Of a DNA stretch of 47,231 nt, positions 24,613-32,877 are shown in pieces. The stretch spans positions 1-47,231 of the forward strand of contig JAISWR010000056.1 in the NCBI GenBank assembly GCA_031270985.1, in the 5' to 3' direction. Source of the DNA: Bacteroidales bacterium (GTDB lineage Bacteria > Bacteroidota > Bacteroidia > Bacteroidales > UBA4181). The notes under the pieces are model-generated. The model saw only the letters and a list, made by a program, of their open reading frames with translations. It had not been told where the DNA came from and did not search any database. The position numbers and the translations under genes are program-made. Each line of letters starts with the position of its first letter. Position 1 is the first letter of the stretch.

Positions 24613-25728
24613 ATGAAGTTTACAGACGTCATCAAAGAATATGAGTGGGATACCGTGCAATCCCGTATCTATGCAAAAACGGCAAGGGATGTGGAACTCG
24701 CCTTAAGCAAAGAGGCGCCAAATACGGACGATTTCATGGCGCTGATTTCGCCTGTCGCCGCTCCATATCTGGAAAATATGGCAGCGTTGAGCCGTAAATA
24801 TACGCAACAGCGCTTCGGCAACACCATACAGTTCTACATACCGTTGTATCTCACCAATTCGTGCACTAACCACTGCATATACTGCGGTTTTAACTACCAC
24901 AACAATATCAAGCGCATCATCCTCAACGAGGAACAAGTGATACGCGAGATAGAAGCCATCAAAGCGATGGGCAATTTCCGCCACATCCTGCTGGTGACCG
25001 GAGAAAACCCGCGCGACGCTGGAACGGATTATATCGCCAACGCTATCCGATGGGTAAAACCTTATTTTTCATCCATATCCATCGAAGTGCAACCCCTGAC
25101 GGAAGCAGATTACAGAAGACTCACCGACGCCGGACTTAACGCGGTGTACTGTTATCAGGAAACTTACTGCAAAGACCATTATAAACTGTATCACCCCAAA
25201 GGCATGAAATCAAAATTCGAATGGCGGCTGGACAGTTTCGACCGTATGGGGCAAGCGGGAGTCCACAAAATTGGCTTAGGCACGCTGATAGGCTTGGAAG
25301 ACTGGCGTACGGAAGCCGTTTTCATGGCAATGCATTTGCGTTATTTGCAAAAAAATTACTGGCAAACCAAATATTCCGTTTCGTTCCCGAGAATGCGCCC
25401 CTACTCGAAACAGGCATTTCATCCCAACGTTGTGATGAGCGACAGCGAGTTGGCGCAGATGATTTTTGCCTGTCGTATTTTCGACCACGATGTGGAAATC
25501 ACCCTGTCCACACGCGAAAGCCAATCATTCAGAGACAATATGACCACGCTGGGCGTTACTTCACTGAGCGCCGGCTCCAAAACCGATCCGGGCGGGTACG
25601 CCGTTTATCGCAACGAACTGGAACAATGGACTGTCAACGACAACCGAACACCCTCAGAAGTGCTTCAATCCGTGAAAGCACAAGGCTATGACGTGGTGTG
25701 GAAAGACTGGGATTTAAGCCTGCAATAA
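24613..25728 (+). CDS. thiH: 2-iminoacetate synthase ThiH (radical SAM)
   Basis: A 371-residue radical-SAM tyrosine lyase that makes dehydroglycine for the thiazole part of thiamine. The cluster motif CTNHCIYC (Cys84, Cys88, Cys91) is complete. Other conserved blocks are NIKRIILNEEQV, LVTGENPRDAG, EVQPLTEADY, YQETYC and SFPRMRP. The normal neighbours thiC, thiG, thiS, thiF or thiE are absent, and no TPP riboswitch is seen upstream. A second thi locus would be needed elsewhere. It starts 8 nt after the SDR. Confidence 0.93.
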   Translation: MKFTDVIKEYEWDTVQSRIYAKTARDVELALSKEAPNTDDFMALISPVAAPYLENMAALSRKYTQQRFGNTIQFYIPLYLTNSCTNHCIYCGFNYHNNIKRIILNEEQVIREIEAIKAMGNFRHILLVTGENPRDAGTDYIANAIRWVKPYFSSISIEVQPLTEADYRRLTDAGLNAVYCYQETYCKDHYKLYHPKGMKSKFEWRLDSFDRMGQAGVHKIGLGTLIGLEDWRTEAVFMAMHLRYLQKNYWQTKYSVSFPRMRPYSKQAFHPNVVMSDSELAQMIFACRIFDHDVEITLSTRESQSFRDNMTTLGVTSLSAGSKTDPGGYAVYRNELEQWTVNDNRTPSEVLQSVKAQGYDVVWKDWDLSLQ

Positions 25729-25747
25729 AAAAAAATTTGCATATCTA

Positions 25748-25777
25748 TTGTCAAATAAAAAATAATGTATATCTTTG
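25748..25777 (+). promoter_or_regulatory. Promoter of the RRM gene
   Basis: TTG (25748-25750), a 19-nt spacer and TATCTTTG (25770-25777), close to the ideal Bacteroidota promoter. Start is expected near 25784. Confidence 0.8.
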
Positions 25778-25784
25778 CGCCATT

Positions 25785-25884
25785 GTTTGAGAATGTTAGA
25801 ACAAAATCATAGTCTTCGCTACTGTTTTTTCTTATTGTTTTCAACCAAGAATTAATTTTTTTATTTTTTATTTTTTTATTTTTT
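25785..25884 (+). other. T-rich 5' leader of the RRM gene
   Basis: About 100 nt of untranslated leader lie between predicted transcription start and ATG. The last 35 nt are almost only T and A, with repeated T6-A blocks directly before the start codon. No Shine-Dalgarno is present. An unstructured leader such as this could be bound by the RRM protein itself. Confidence 0.55.
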
Positions 25885-26208
25885 ATGAATATCTATATTT
25901 CAAATTTGAGTTTCAAAGTTGAAGACGGTGATTTGAGACAATTGTTCGAAGAGTACGGAGAAGTAACTTCGGCGAAAGTTATTACCGACAAGTTTACCGG
26001 TCGTTCGCGCGGTTTTGGTTTTGTGGAAATGCCCGATAATGAGGCATCCCTGAAAGCCATTTCTGAGTTGAATCAAGCAGAGTATGACGGCAAAGTACTT
26101 ACCGTCAATGAAGCCCGTCCCAAAGAGGACAGACCGAAAAACAACAATCGCGGATTCCGCAACAACAATGGTGGCGGATATGGCGATAGACAAAACAGGC
26201 GCTGGTAA
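25885..26208 (+). CDS. Small RRM-type RNA-binding protein
   Basis: A 107-residue protein with a single RNA recognition motif (about 1-80). RNP2 is IYISNL (3-8), and RNP1 is RSRGFGFVEM (about 40-49), with the aromatic residues that stack on RNA. The C-terminal 25 residues are Asn/Gly/Arg rich (NNNRGFRNNNGGGYG), a flexible tail known from similar bacterial RNA-binding proteins. Bacteroidota carry several such small RRM proteins; roles in post-transcriptional control are reported for relatives. It has its own promoter, a T-rich leader and a terminator. Confidence 0.95.
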   Translation: MNIYISNLSFKVEDGDLRQLFEEYGEVTSAKVITDKFTGRSRGFGFVEMPDNEASLKAISELNQAEYDGKVLTVNEARPKEDRPKNNNRGFRNNNGGGYGDRQNRRW

Positions 26209-26231
26209 TCCGGCACTACGGTGAAGTAAAG

Positions 26232-26261
26232 AGGCTGTCCGAAAAGGTCAGCCTTTTTTTT
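26232..26261 (+). terminator. Intrinsic terminator after the RRM gene
   Basis: A stem of AGGCTG (26232-26237) and CAGCCT (26249-26254), extended by CC/GG around a GAAAA loop after one mismatch, followed by a run of eight T (26254-26261). It overlaps the aconitase stop on the opposite strand. Confidence 0.88.
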
Positions 26262-28518
26262 ATGTAATTTTGAGCAGGGCATTGATGGCGCTTCCCGCCC
26301 GATACCATTTGACTTGCACAGCGTTGAATGTGTGGCACACGCGGAAACTCTCCGAAGTGCCGTCCGAGTGGCGTAGTTGCACCGTCAACGTCCGGTGAGG
26401 CGCAAAATGTTCAATGTCGGTAACGCTGATGCGGTCGTCTTCGCGTATTTTGTCATAATCCGTCCTGTTCTCGAAAGTGATCGCCAACATCCCCTGTTTT
26501 TTCAGATTGGTTTCGTGAATTCGTGCAAAACTTTTTGCCAGAATTACTTTCACATTCATGAAACGCGGTTCCATGGCGGCATGTTCACGCGATGAACCTT
26601 CGCCATAGTTTTCTTCAGCCACCACCACGGATGAAACACCTCGCGCTTTGTATTGTCCCGCCACCGCCGATACCGTTTCATACGTGTGGGTAAACGGGTT
26701 GAGCACCGCATCGGTTTTTCCGTTGAACGCATTCACCGCACCCATTAGCAGATTTTCGGATATGTTTTCCAAATGTCCGCGAAATCGCAGCCAGGGTCCT
26801 GCCATGGATATGTGATCGGTGGTACACTTGCCCGACGCTTTGAGCAGCAAGGGCATGTCCGTCAGATCGCGGTCATTGGCGGGCGGGAATGGTTGCAACC
26901 GTTGCAACCGTTTGGAGTCGGGCGCAATGTATATCTCCGCATTTTCACGGCAAGCGGGCGCAGAGTAGCCGTTATCTTTCACGTCGAATCCGTCGGGCGG
27001 GAAATCGCAGCCTTTCGGTTCTTTGAGTTTTATTTCGCGTCCGTCGGCGGTTTTCAACGTATCCGTCAGCGGATTGAAGCATAAATCGCCGGCAACGGTC
27101 AGCGCAACGGCAAGTTCGGGCGAAGCGACAAAAGCGAAAGTATTCGGGTTGCCGTCCGCACGTTTGGCGAAATTGCGGTTGAAAGAGGTCACAATGGTGT
27201 TTTTGCGCGTGTTGTCGTCTGTGTGGCGTTTCCATTGTCCGATGCATGGTCCGCAGGCATTCGCCATAACAACGGCGCCTGCTTTTTCAAAATCGCCCAA
27301 CAATTCGTCTCTTTCAGCCGTGTAGCGGATTTGTTCCGAACCCGGATTGATAATCAATTGCGCGGCGACAGGGATATTGTCCTCCAGCGCCTGCCGCGCT
27401 ACAGATGCTGCCCGGCTCAGATCCTGATACGACGAATTGGTGCATGAGCCGATAAGCCCTGCTTCTACGCGGCGAGGGTAGTCGTTTGCGCTCACTTTGG
27501 CGGCAAATTCGGAGATGGGAGTAGCCGCATCCGGCGTAAACGGCCCGTTGATGTACGGTTCCAGCGTTGAGAGGTCTATTTCGATGATGCGGTCGTAATA
27601 TTTTTCGGGCGATGCGTTCACTTCCGCATCGGCTTGCAGGTGAATCGCGATGTTTTCAGCCTGTTCCGCCACGGAAGCCCGTCCTGTTGCCCGCAGATAA
27701 TCTGCCATACGGTTGTCAAAAGGAAAGACGGAGGCTGTGGCGCCCACTTCCGCTCCCATGTTGCAAATGGTTGCCTTTCCGGTAGCCGAAAGGGAAGCAG
27801 CGCCGTCCCCAAAATATTCGATGATGGAGTTGGTGCCGCCTTTCACTGTGAGGATGCCGGCAAGTTTCAGGATGACATCCTTTGGCGAAGTCCACCCGTT
27901 CGGTTTTCCCGTCAAGCGGACACCGATCAGTCGAGGCATTTTCAGCTCCCACTCCATGCCGTTCATCACATCCACAGCGTCTGCGCCGCCCACGCCAACG
28001 GCAATCATTCCTAAACCGCCTGCATTGGGTGTGTGGGAATCCGTGCCTATCATCATGCCGCCCGGGAAAGCGTAATTTTCCAGTACTACCTGATGGATAA
28101 TACCTGCGCCCGGCTTCCAGAATCCGATGCCGTATTTGTCGGACACCGATTTCAAAAAATCATATACTTCACGGTTGTTTTCCAGCGCTATACGGATGTC
28201 GGGCGTCGCGCCTTCGTCGGCTAGTATCAGATGGTCGCAGTGGACGGTTGCCGGCACGGCGGATATTTTCCTGCCCGTATTCATGAATTGCAGCAACGCC
28301 ATTTGCGCCGTAGCATCCTGCATCGCCACCCTGTCCGGACGAAAATGTACGTAATCTTCTCCGCGCCGGTAGTCCTCCATCGCCGCGCCGTCAAACAAAT
28401 GTGCGTACAATATTTTTTCCGCCAGCGTCACCGGACGGCGAAGCCTAAGACGCACCTTGTCCGTTTTTTCGGCAAACTGTGCATAAAATTTTTGTAGCAT
28501 TTCGATATCGTGTACCAT
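26260..28518 (-). CDS. acnA: Aconitate hydratase
   Basis: A 752-residue aconitase of the mitochondrial-like type common in Bacteroidota. It converts citrate to isocitrate in the TCA cycle. The 4Fe-4S ligands are the Cys of IGSCTNSSY and the two Cys of [10 protein letters not shown]. Substrate motifs include [14 protein letters not shown] near residue 160, and [10 protein letters not shown] in the C-terminal swivel domain. Length matches the family. It begins 13 nt after the flavoprotein gene, so both may be on one transcript. Citrate synthase and isocitrate dehydrogenase are not adjacent. Confidence 0.95.
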   Translation of the reverse strand: MVHDIEMLQKFYAQFAEKTDKVRLRLRRPVTLAEKILYAHLFDGAAMEDYRRGEDYVHFRPDRVAMQDATAQMALLQFMNTGRKISAVPATVHCDHLILADEGATPDIRIALENNREVYDFLKSVSDKYGIGFWKPGAGIIHQVVLENYAFPGGMMIGTDSHTPNAGGLGMIAVGVGGADAVDVMNGMEWELKMPRLIGVRLTGKPNGWTSPKDVILKLAGILTVKGGTNSIIEYFGDGAASLSATGKATICNMGAEVGATASVFPFDNRMADYLRATGRASVAEQAENIAIHLQADAEVNASPEKYYDRIIEIDLSTLEPYINGPFTPDAATPISEFAAKVSANDYPRRVEAGLIGSCTNSSYQDLSRAASVARQALEDNIPVAAQLIINPGSEQIRYTAERDELLGDFEKAGAVVMANACGPCIGQWKRHTDDNTRKNTIVTSFNRNFAKRADGNPNTFAFVASPELAVALTVAGDLCFNPLTDTLKTADGREIKLKEPKGCDFPPDGFDVKDNGYSAPACRENAEIYIAPDSKRLQRLQPFPPANDRDLTDMPLLLKASGKCTTDHISMAGPWLRFRGHLENISENLLMGAVNAFNGKTDAVLNPFTHTYETVSAVAGQYKARGVSSVVVAEENYGEGSSREHAAMEPRFMNVKVILAKSFARIHETNLKKQGMLAITFENRTDYDKIREDDRISVTDIEHFAPHRTLTVQLRHSDGTSESFRVCHTFNAVQVKWYRAGSAINALLKIT

Positions 28519-28531
28519 AGGATTCTGTGAT

Positions 28532-29164
28532 TTAACGGATAAAATTCGTCGCTATTTTTGTTGCTTTAGGCGGCGGCGCGATATGGGCGGCGGCCTGTTT
28601 GAGCGCCAGCAGCCATGCCATATTTGCGCCCAGCACCTGCATGGTTTGTATGCCTTCCGCGTCCTGTGCGGCTTCTTCTTCTTTTTGCCCGTGTATGATG
28701 CCCCAATAATTAGATGTGGCGACAATCATTTCGGAAATGGTGAGGTAGTGGTACAGCGAATCCAGCGTGGAAGATCCTCCGGAGCGGCGTACCGCGGTCA
28801 CTGCCGCGCCGACCTTGTGACGCATCCAGTTGCCGTTGGCGCCGGAAACGTAGAACAACCGATCGAGGAAACATTTCATGATACCGGCAATGCCCGAATA
28901 ATACACCGGAGCGCCGAGTATGATACCGTCCGCGTCCTTGACGAGGGGCAGGAAATTGTTCAATTCGTCGTGGCGGATGGAGCATTTGTCGTCCTGATTC
29001 TTGGCGCATTGCCTGCACGAAATACATCCGTGGACGTTTTTGTTGCCGACATGGATGATTTGGAAATCAACTCCTTCACGCACTAATACATCTCCTGCCG
29101 TTTTCAGGGCAAACCATGTGTTCCCTTTTGCATGGGGACTTCCATTGATAGCTGTTACTTTCAT
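28532..29164 (-). CDS. Iron-sulfur flavoprotein / NADPH-dependent FMN reductase family
   Basis: A 210-residue flavodoxin-fold protein. The FMN phosphate loop is [10 protein letters not shown] (7-16). A compact cysteine motif follows at Cys47, Cys50, Cys53 and Cys61 (CISCRQC then KC), as in the 4Fe-4S iron-sulfur flavoprotein family. [11 protein letters not shown] binds the flavin ring. It probably transfers electrons in low-potential redox steps; partner unknown. It lies 44 nt after batA and 13 nt before aconitase. Confidence 0.88.
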   Translation of the reverse strand: MKVTAINGSPHAKGNTWFALKTAGDVLVREGVDFQIIHVGNKNVHGCISCRQCAKNQDDKCSIRHDELNNFLPLVKDADGIILGAPVYYSGIAGIMKCFLDRLFYVSGANGNWMRHKVGAAVTAVRRSGGSSTLDSLYHYLTISEMIVATSNYWGIIHGQKEEEAAQDAEGIQTMQVLGANMAWLLALKQAAAHIAPPPKATKIATNFIR

Positions 29165-29208
29165 TGAACTTGTGTTTTTGATTGTTTGTGCATATATCCA
29201 TCTATATT

Positions 29209-30192
29209 TTACGGGAATCGTCTTAATACGGTGTATTTCAGTATGATCTCCAGCAGCAACAGCAGCAATGCCACCTGTGCAAATTTCAGATATTCTTCGG
29301 ATTTTCGGTGGTGCTCTTGTACGCTGATTTTTGATTTTTCCAATTTATCTATTTCGTCATACACGGCTTTCAGTTTGTCGTTATCTGCGGCGCGAAAATA
29401 AAGACCTCCCGTCATTTCGGCGATGCGTTTAAGCAGGGGTTCGTCAATTTCCGTTTTCATGTCCTGGTAGCGGACACCAAAGGGGGTTTGTACGGGATAG
29501 GGCGCCATTCCCTGAGAACCTATACCGATGGTGTAAACGCGGATACCGAATGTTTTGGCGATTTCTGCGGCGGTTGCCGGGTTGATGGAGCCTTGGTTGT
29601 TGACGCCGTCGGTCAGCAGGATGATGACTTTGCTTGTTGCGTCGCTGTCTTTGATGCGAGTAACGGCATTTGCCAATCCCGTTCCGATAGCGGTGCCGTC
29701 TTCGATCATGCCGCTGCGCACGCTGTTGAACAGATTCACCAGTGCGGTATGGTCGGTCGTCAGCGGACACTGCGTGAAGCTTTCGCCGCTGAATATCACC
29801 AGCCCGATACGGTCGTTGGGGCGTCCGGCGACAAACTGTATAGCCATCCTTTTTGCCGCTTCCAAACGGTCGGGTTTGAGGTCTTGCGCCATCATGCTGC
29901 TCGATATGTCAAGCGCCATCATCACATCAATGCCTTCGGTGGTAACACTTTCCCACTGGTTGTTCCGTTGCGGACGCGCCAAAATGAGAATGAGCAGTGC
30001 CATTGCCAACATCCGCAACACAAACAGAGCGTGGCGCATGTAAGGACGGACGGTGTGGACGCCTTTCAAGCCTTCCACGGAAGACAGTCGCACGTGGGGA
30101 TGGGTTTTATCCCGCCACACGTACCAGCCTATTGCTGTTGCCCATATGATGAACAGCCAGAAAAACTGAGGATATGCAAAGGTATAGTCCAT
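29209..30192 (-). CDS. batA: BatA-type von Willebrand factor A membrane protein
   Basis: A 327-residue protein with hydrophobic spans at about 8-24, 55-72 and a last one at about 300-318, enclosing a VWA domain (about 88-280). The metal-ion site DISSS (95-99), a TD-type Thr (LTTDHTAL) and LLTDGVNNQG are complete. BatA belongs to the Bacteroidota aerotolerance (Bat) system, usually encoded with MoxR, a DUF58 protein and BatB-E. Here only the upstream partner is present; batB does not follow. The ATG overlaps the preceding stop as TAATG, showing tight coupling. Confidence 0.92.
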   Translation of the reverse strand: MDYTFAYPQFFWLFIIWATAIGWYVWRDKTHPHVRLSSVEGLKGVHTVRPYMRHALFVLRMLAMALLILILARPQRNNQWESVTTEGIDVMMALDISSSMMAQDLKPDRLEAAKRMAIQFVAGRPNDRIGLVIFSGESFTQCPLTTDHTALVNLFNSVRSGMIEDGTAIGTGLANAVTRIKDSDATSKVIILLTDGVNNQGSINPATAAEIAKTFGIRVYTIGIGSQGMAPYPVQTPFGVRYQDMKTEIDEPLLKRIAEMTGGLYFRAADNDKLKAVYDEIDKLEKSKISVQEHHRKSEEYLKFAQVALLLLLLEIILKYTVLRRFP

Positions 30193-31208
30193 TATTTTTG
30201 ATGTTCTGTTTTTGATTTTTGATGTTCCGCAGATTCGACGGTTGCATTACCTTTTTCGCCTGTCTTTTCCTGCGTTTCCACCATTTCTTTTTTTGTGTTG
30301 TTCACAAATAAATAACTGTCCAGCATGGATGTTTCGTTTTCATCCGGAAGTGGCTCTGATTTGGCAAATTTCGCCAAATCAGAAAGCGAAAACAGTTGTT
30401 GGAGGCGATTCATCAAATTGTTGTCCTCAAAGTTCGCCGCTTTCAGACCGTACAGTATCTCTTTTCCGGTCATTTCCATCGCTGCCACACCGAATCGACG
30501 TTCGATATACATCCGCACGATATCCGACAAACGGGTATAATACTCTTTAGTGCGGTTGTTCTGCCAAAGTTTTTCGTTCCGCAGGCGGTCCAACTCGCGC
30601 AAGGCAATCACATGCGGCGGATCAACGAGTTTCGGCGGTCCGAAAACAGGTTGATGTTTTCTCCGTTTTCCGAGTGCGTATATGAGGAAGACAATAATTG
30701 CCGCCAGCAGCAATATTACGCCTGCCAGCAGCAGCCACGGGTAAATGTCTGCCCAGCCCACGGGCAGTTGATATATCGGCTTGATGTCGGCAATTTGTTT
30801 CAGGGTATCGGTGGGCATCACCAGCACATCCACGTACAGCGGCGTGGTGGCGATGGTGTCGTGATAGCCGTTGTCTGTGAACGGGAAACGAATCTCAGGC
30901 AATTCCTGTCGACCGCTGTCAAAAGCAGTGATCACCACATCTTGCGTGAAACGGGTGACATCTGCCGAAACTGCTACCGAATCCACCGGCGTGACGCCGA
31001 TAATCTCAATATGAGCGGACAGTGCATTGTCCCATACGGGAAATTGCACCCGCACGTCGTTCCGTTTCTCCACCTCAACATGCAGTTTGATCTGGTCGCC
31101 AATAAGCATAACGGCGGTATCCAACCGCGCATTCGCCTGTATGGACTGCGCCTGCGCGCTTGCCGTCATTCCCAGCGCAATACATGCGCTTACCAACCAT
31201 CTGTTCAT
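30192..31208 (-). CDS. Bat-operon exported membrane protein upstream of batA
   Basis: A 338-residue protein with a signal peptide (1-20, ending SAQAQ), a beta-rich periplasmic part similar to the start of BatD-type proteins (about 25-150), one membrane span at about 155-178 (WLLLAGVILLLAAIIVF) and a charged cytoplasmic tail that ends in a Lys/Glu-rich stretch. In Bacteroidota Bat loci a protein with this topology lies between the DUF58 gene and batA; its biochemical role is unknown. Here the DUF58 and MoxR genes are missing upstream. Confidence 0.75.
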   Translation of the reverse strand: MNRWLVSACIALGMTASAQAQSIQANARLDTAVMLIGDQIKLHVEVEKRNDVRVQFPVWDNALSAHIEIIGVTPVDSVAVSADVTRFTQDVVITAFDSGRQELPEIRFPFTDNGYHDTIATTPLYVDVLVMPTDTLKQIADIKPIYQLPVGWADIYPWLLLAGVILLLAAIIVFLIYALGKRRKHQPVFGPPKLVDPPHVIALRELDRLRNEKLWQNNRTKEYYTRLSDIVRMYIERRFGVAAMEMTGKEILYGLKAANFEDNNLMNRLQQLFSLSDLAKFAKSEPLPDENETSMLDSYLFVNNTKKEMVETQEKTGEKGNATVESAEHQKSKTEHQK

Positions 31209-31234
31209 AAATTGTTCGACTGAAAAATTAACTG

Positions 31235-31242
31235 CAAAAATA
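31235..31242 (-). promoter_or_regulatory. -7 promoter box (TATTTTTG) for the short bat operon
   Basis: The minus strand reads TATTTTTG 27 nt before the ATG at 31208. No -33 TTG at the expected position. It suggests that the two bat genes are transcribed on their own in their present place. Confidence 0.5.
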
Positions 31243-31333
31243 ATTTATTTTGTGTATCGGGCGTATTAAAAAAAGTTAATTGACGATGCATGTCGATTGT
31301 TATTGTGCCGTGTGCATGAAAAAATGGAAGCGC

Positions 31334-31906
31334 CTATTGAATAACAGCCGTCAGGAACTGTCCGAAAAAATAAAAAATCAACAAATGTACCGCCGCCGCT
31401 GCTGCAAGCGACACCACCATGAATATGGGACGTCTTTCGACGCCTACACTCAGCATGTGGGGAATACCGCGCCAATATACATAAATGGCGTAGAAGGCGA
31501 GAATGGATAACTCGCTGAAAAAGGGAAACAGCGCCACGACGGCTATTACCGGATAAATGACGCCCGCCGTATGTGCCATCAAGGAAAAGACGCCACGCAT
31601 ATTGCGCGGCCCGATGTGCAGTATCATCAAAGCATTGACCAGAAATGCGGACAGGTACAGCCCTGCGCTGAGCGAACAGGCCAGCAAAAGAATTTTTCTG
31701 ACAATGTAGCCCCATATCTCTTCCGCTCGAGAAACAAACAGCAATGCCCCCAAGGCGGTGCACACGGCAATGAGGCAGATTGCCGGAAGCACAATCTCAC
31801 GGTAAACGGCTCTGTTGTCTTTTTCGCAGGAGGCAACAGCTGCCCATTGTGCGCCGGGACGGAGCAACAAATTACGGATCCGGTAAAAATAATCAACAGC
31901 GTTCAT
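31334..31906 (-). CDS. Yip1-family multi-pass membrane protein
   Basis: A 190-residue protein with about five hydrophobic spans after a conserved-looking cytoplasmic start (NLLLRPGAQWAAV, typical of Yip1/YIF1-like bacterial proteins). No catalytic motif is visible, and bacterial function is not established. The ATG at 31906 is chosen, because a promoter box at 31931-31938 would put transcription start near 31924, after the in-frame ATG at 31933. It lies between hypB and the bat pair on the same strand. Confidence 0.75.
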   Translation of the reverse strand: MNAVDYFYRIRNLLLRPGAQWAAVASCEKDNRAVYREIVLPAICLIAVCTALGALLFVSRAEEIWGYIVRKILLLACSLSAGLYLSAFLVNALMILHIGPRNMRGVFSLMAHTAGVIYPVIAVVALFPFFSELSILAFYAIYVYWRGIPHMLSVGVERRPIFMVVSLAAAAAVHLLIFYFFGQFLTAVIQ

Positions 31907-31930
31907 TTTATCAAGTGCGACATGTCGGGA

Positions 31931-31938
31931 CAAAATTA
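31931..31938 (-). promoter_or_regulatory. -7 promoter box (TAATTTTG) for the Yip1 gene
   Basis: The minus strand reads TAATTTTG, matching TAnnTTTG, 25 nt before the ATG at 31906. The -33 region is weak. Confidence 0.45.
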
Positions 31939-32000
31939 CATGAAAATTTTCAATTACTTACGGATGTACAAAATTTTCGGATTGAAATAATGGACAGCCA

Positions 32001-32711
32001 CTAATTATTGTACAGCCACTCGCACCATGTGTCTATTCCGACATTTTTCAATGCGGAAAGTGCAAAAATTTGCAAATGGCTGTTCACTTTCAGACAGTTG
32101 TCGTGCAATGTGGTGATGTTGGTGTTCAGATACGGCGACAAATCGATTTTGTTGATAATGCAAACGTCCGCTTCTTTGAAAATATGCGGGTATTTCAACG
32201 GTTTATCGTCGCCTTCGGTGGTGCTGATGATGACCACTTTCAGGGCTTCGCCCAAATCGAACAGGGCGGGACACACCAGATTGCCTACATTTTCGATGAA
32301 AAGCAAGGAGTCGTTTACGGGATGTAAGTGTTGCAGCGCGTGGTACACCATCGAAGCATCCAGATGACAGCCCGTTCCTGTGTTTACCTGAAAAACCGGA
32401 ATTTTCAGCGCCGCAATGCGATCGGCGTCGTTGGAGGTTTGCTGGTCGCCTTCAATCACATACAATGACTTCCGCCCCTGCATGAAACGGATGGTTTCCT
32501 CCAACAGGGTGGTTTTTCCCGAACCGGGAGAACTCATCAGATTCAGGCAAACAATATTTTTTGCTTCGAAATACCCTCTGTTACGCTCTGCCAGCAAATT
32601 ATTCCGTTGCAGAATGTCCTGTTCAACCGTAATAACCTGACGTTCAATGGTGTGATCATAGTGATGGTCATGATCATGATCTCGATTGCCACATCCGCAC
32701 GTTGTACACAT
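32001..32711 (-). CDS. hypB: Nickel-incorporation GTPase HypB
   Basis: A 236-residue GTPase that loads nickel into [NiFe]-hydrogenase, or with other partners into urease-like enzymes. The N-terminal metal motif CTTCGCG (Cys2, Cys5, Cys7) is complete and is followed by a short His/Asp-rich stretch (HDHDHHYDH) that can store nickel. The GTPase P-loop is SPGSGKTT (about 61-68), with NKIDL as the guanine-specificity motif. NTGTGCHLDASM holds the G-domain metal site. No hypA, hypC-F or hydrogenase genes are near. It has its own promoter and is divergent from the DUF4301 gene. Confidence 0.95.
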   Translation of the reverse strand: MCTTCGCGNRDHDHDHHYDHTIERQVITVEQDILQRNNLLAERNRGYFEAKNIVCLNLMSSPGSGKTTLLEETIRFMQGRKSLYVIEGDQQTSNDADRIAALKIPVFQVNTGTGCHLDASMVYHALQHLHPVNDSLLFIENVGNLVCPALFDLGEALKVVIISTTEGDDKPLKYPHIFKEADVCIINKIDLSPYLNTNITTLHDNCLKVNSHLQIFALSALKNVGIDTWCEWLYNN

Positions 32712-32755
32712 AATTTCAAATGATTACAAGCGACATTTTTGTGTTTTTGATGCTA

Positions 32756-32763
32756 CAAAGATA
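32756..32763 (-). promoter_or_regulatory. -7 promoter box (TATCTTTG) for hypB
   Basis: The minus strand reads TATCTTTG, 45 nt before the hypB ATG. No clear -33 box. Confidence 0.55.
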
Positions 32764-32825
32764 ATCTTTTTTACCGAAATATTTTTTGTCACTGAAAAGG
32801 AACGGCAGAGCGAGATAACAAGTGA

Positions 32826-32856
32826 TTGGAAATTCGAAAACTTTTATGTAAGTTTG
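32826..32856 (+). promoter_or_regulatory. Promoter of the DUF4301 gene
   Basis: TTG (32826-32828), a 20-nt spacer and TAAGTTTG (32849-32856). It predicts a start near 32863, 15 nt before the ATG at 32878, and rules against a 64-residue longer reading of the protein. Confidence 0.72.
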
Positions 32857-32877
32857 CCGCTAAAAATTTTCACGTTT

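Noticed and set aside
24613-24700. TPP riboswitch upstream of thiH
   Set aside because: Only 8 nt separate it from the SDR gene, and no conserved thi-box elements are visible nearby.
32686-32877. 64-residue N-terminal extension of the DUF4301 protein
   Set aside because: It runs through a full TTG-N20-TAAGTTTG promoter and overlaps the hypB start. The extension does not look like protein.
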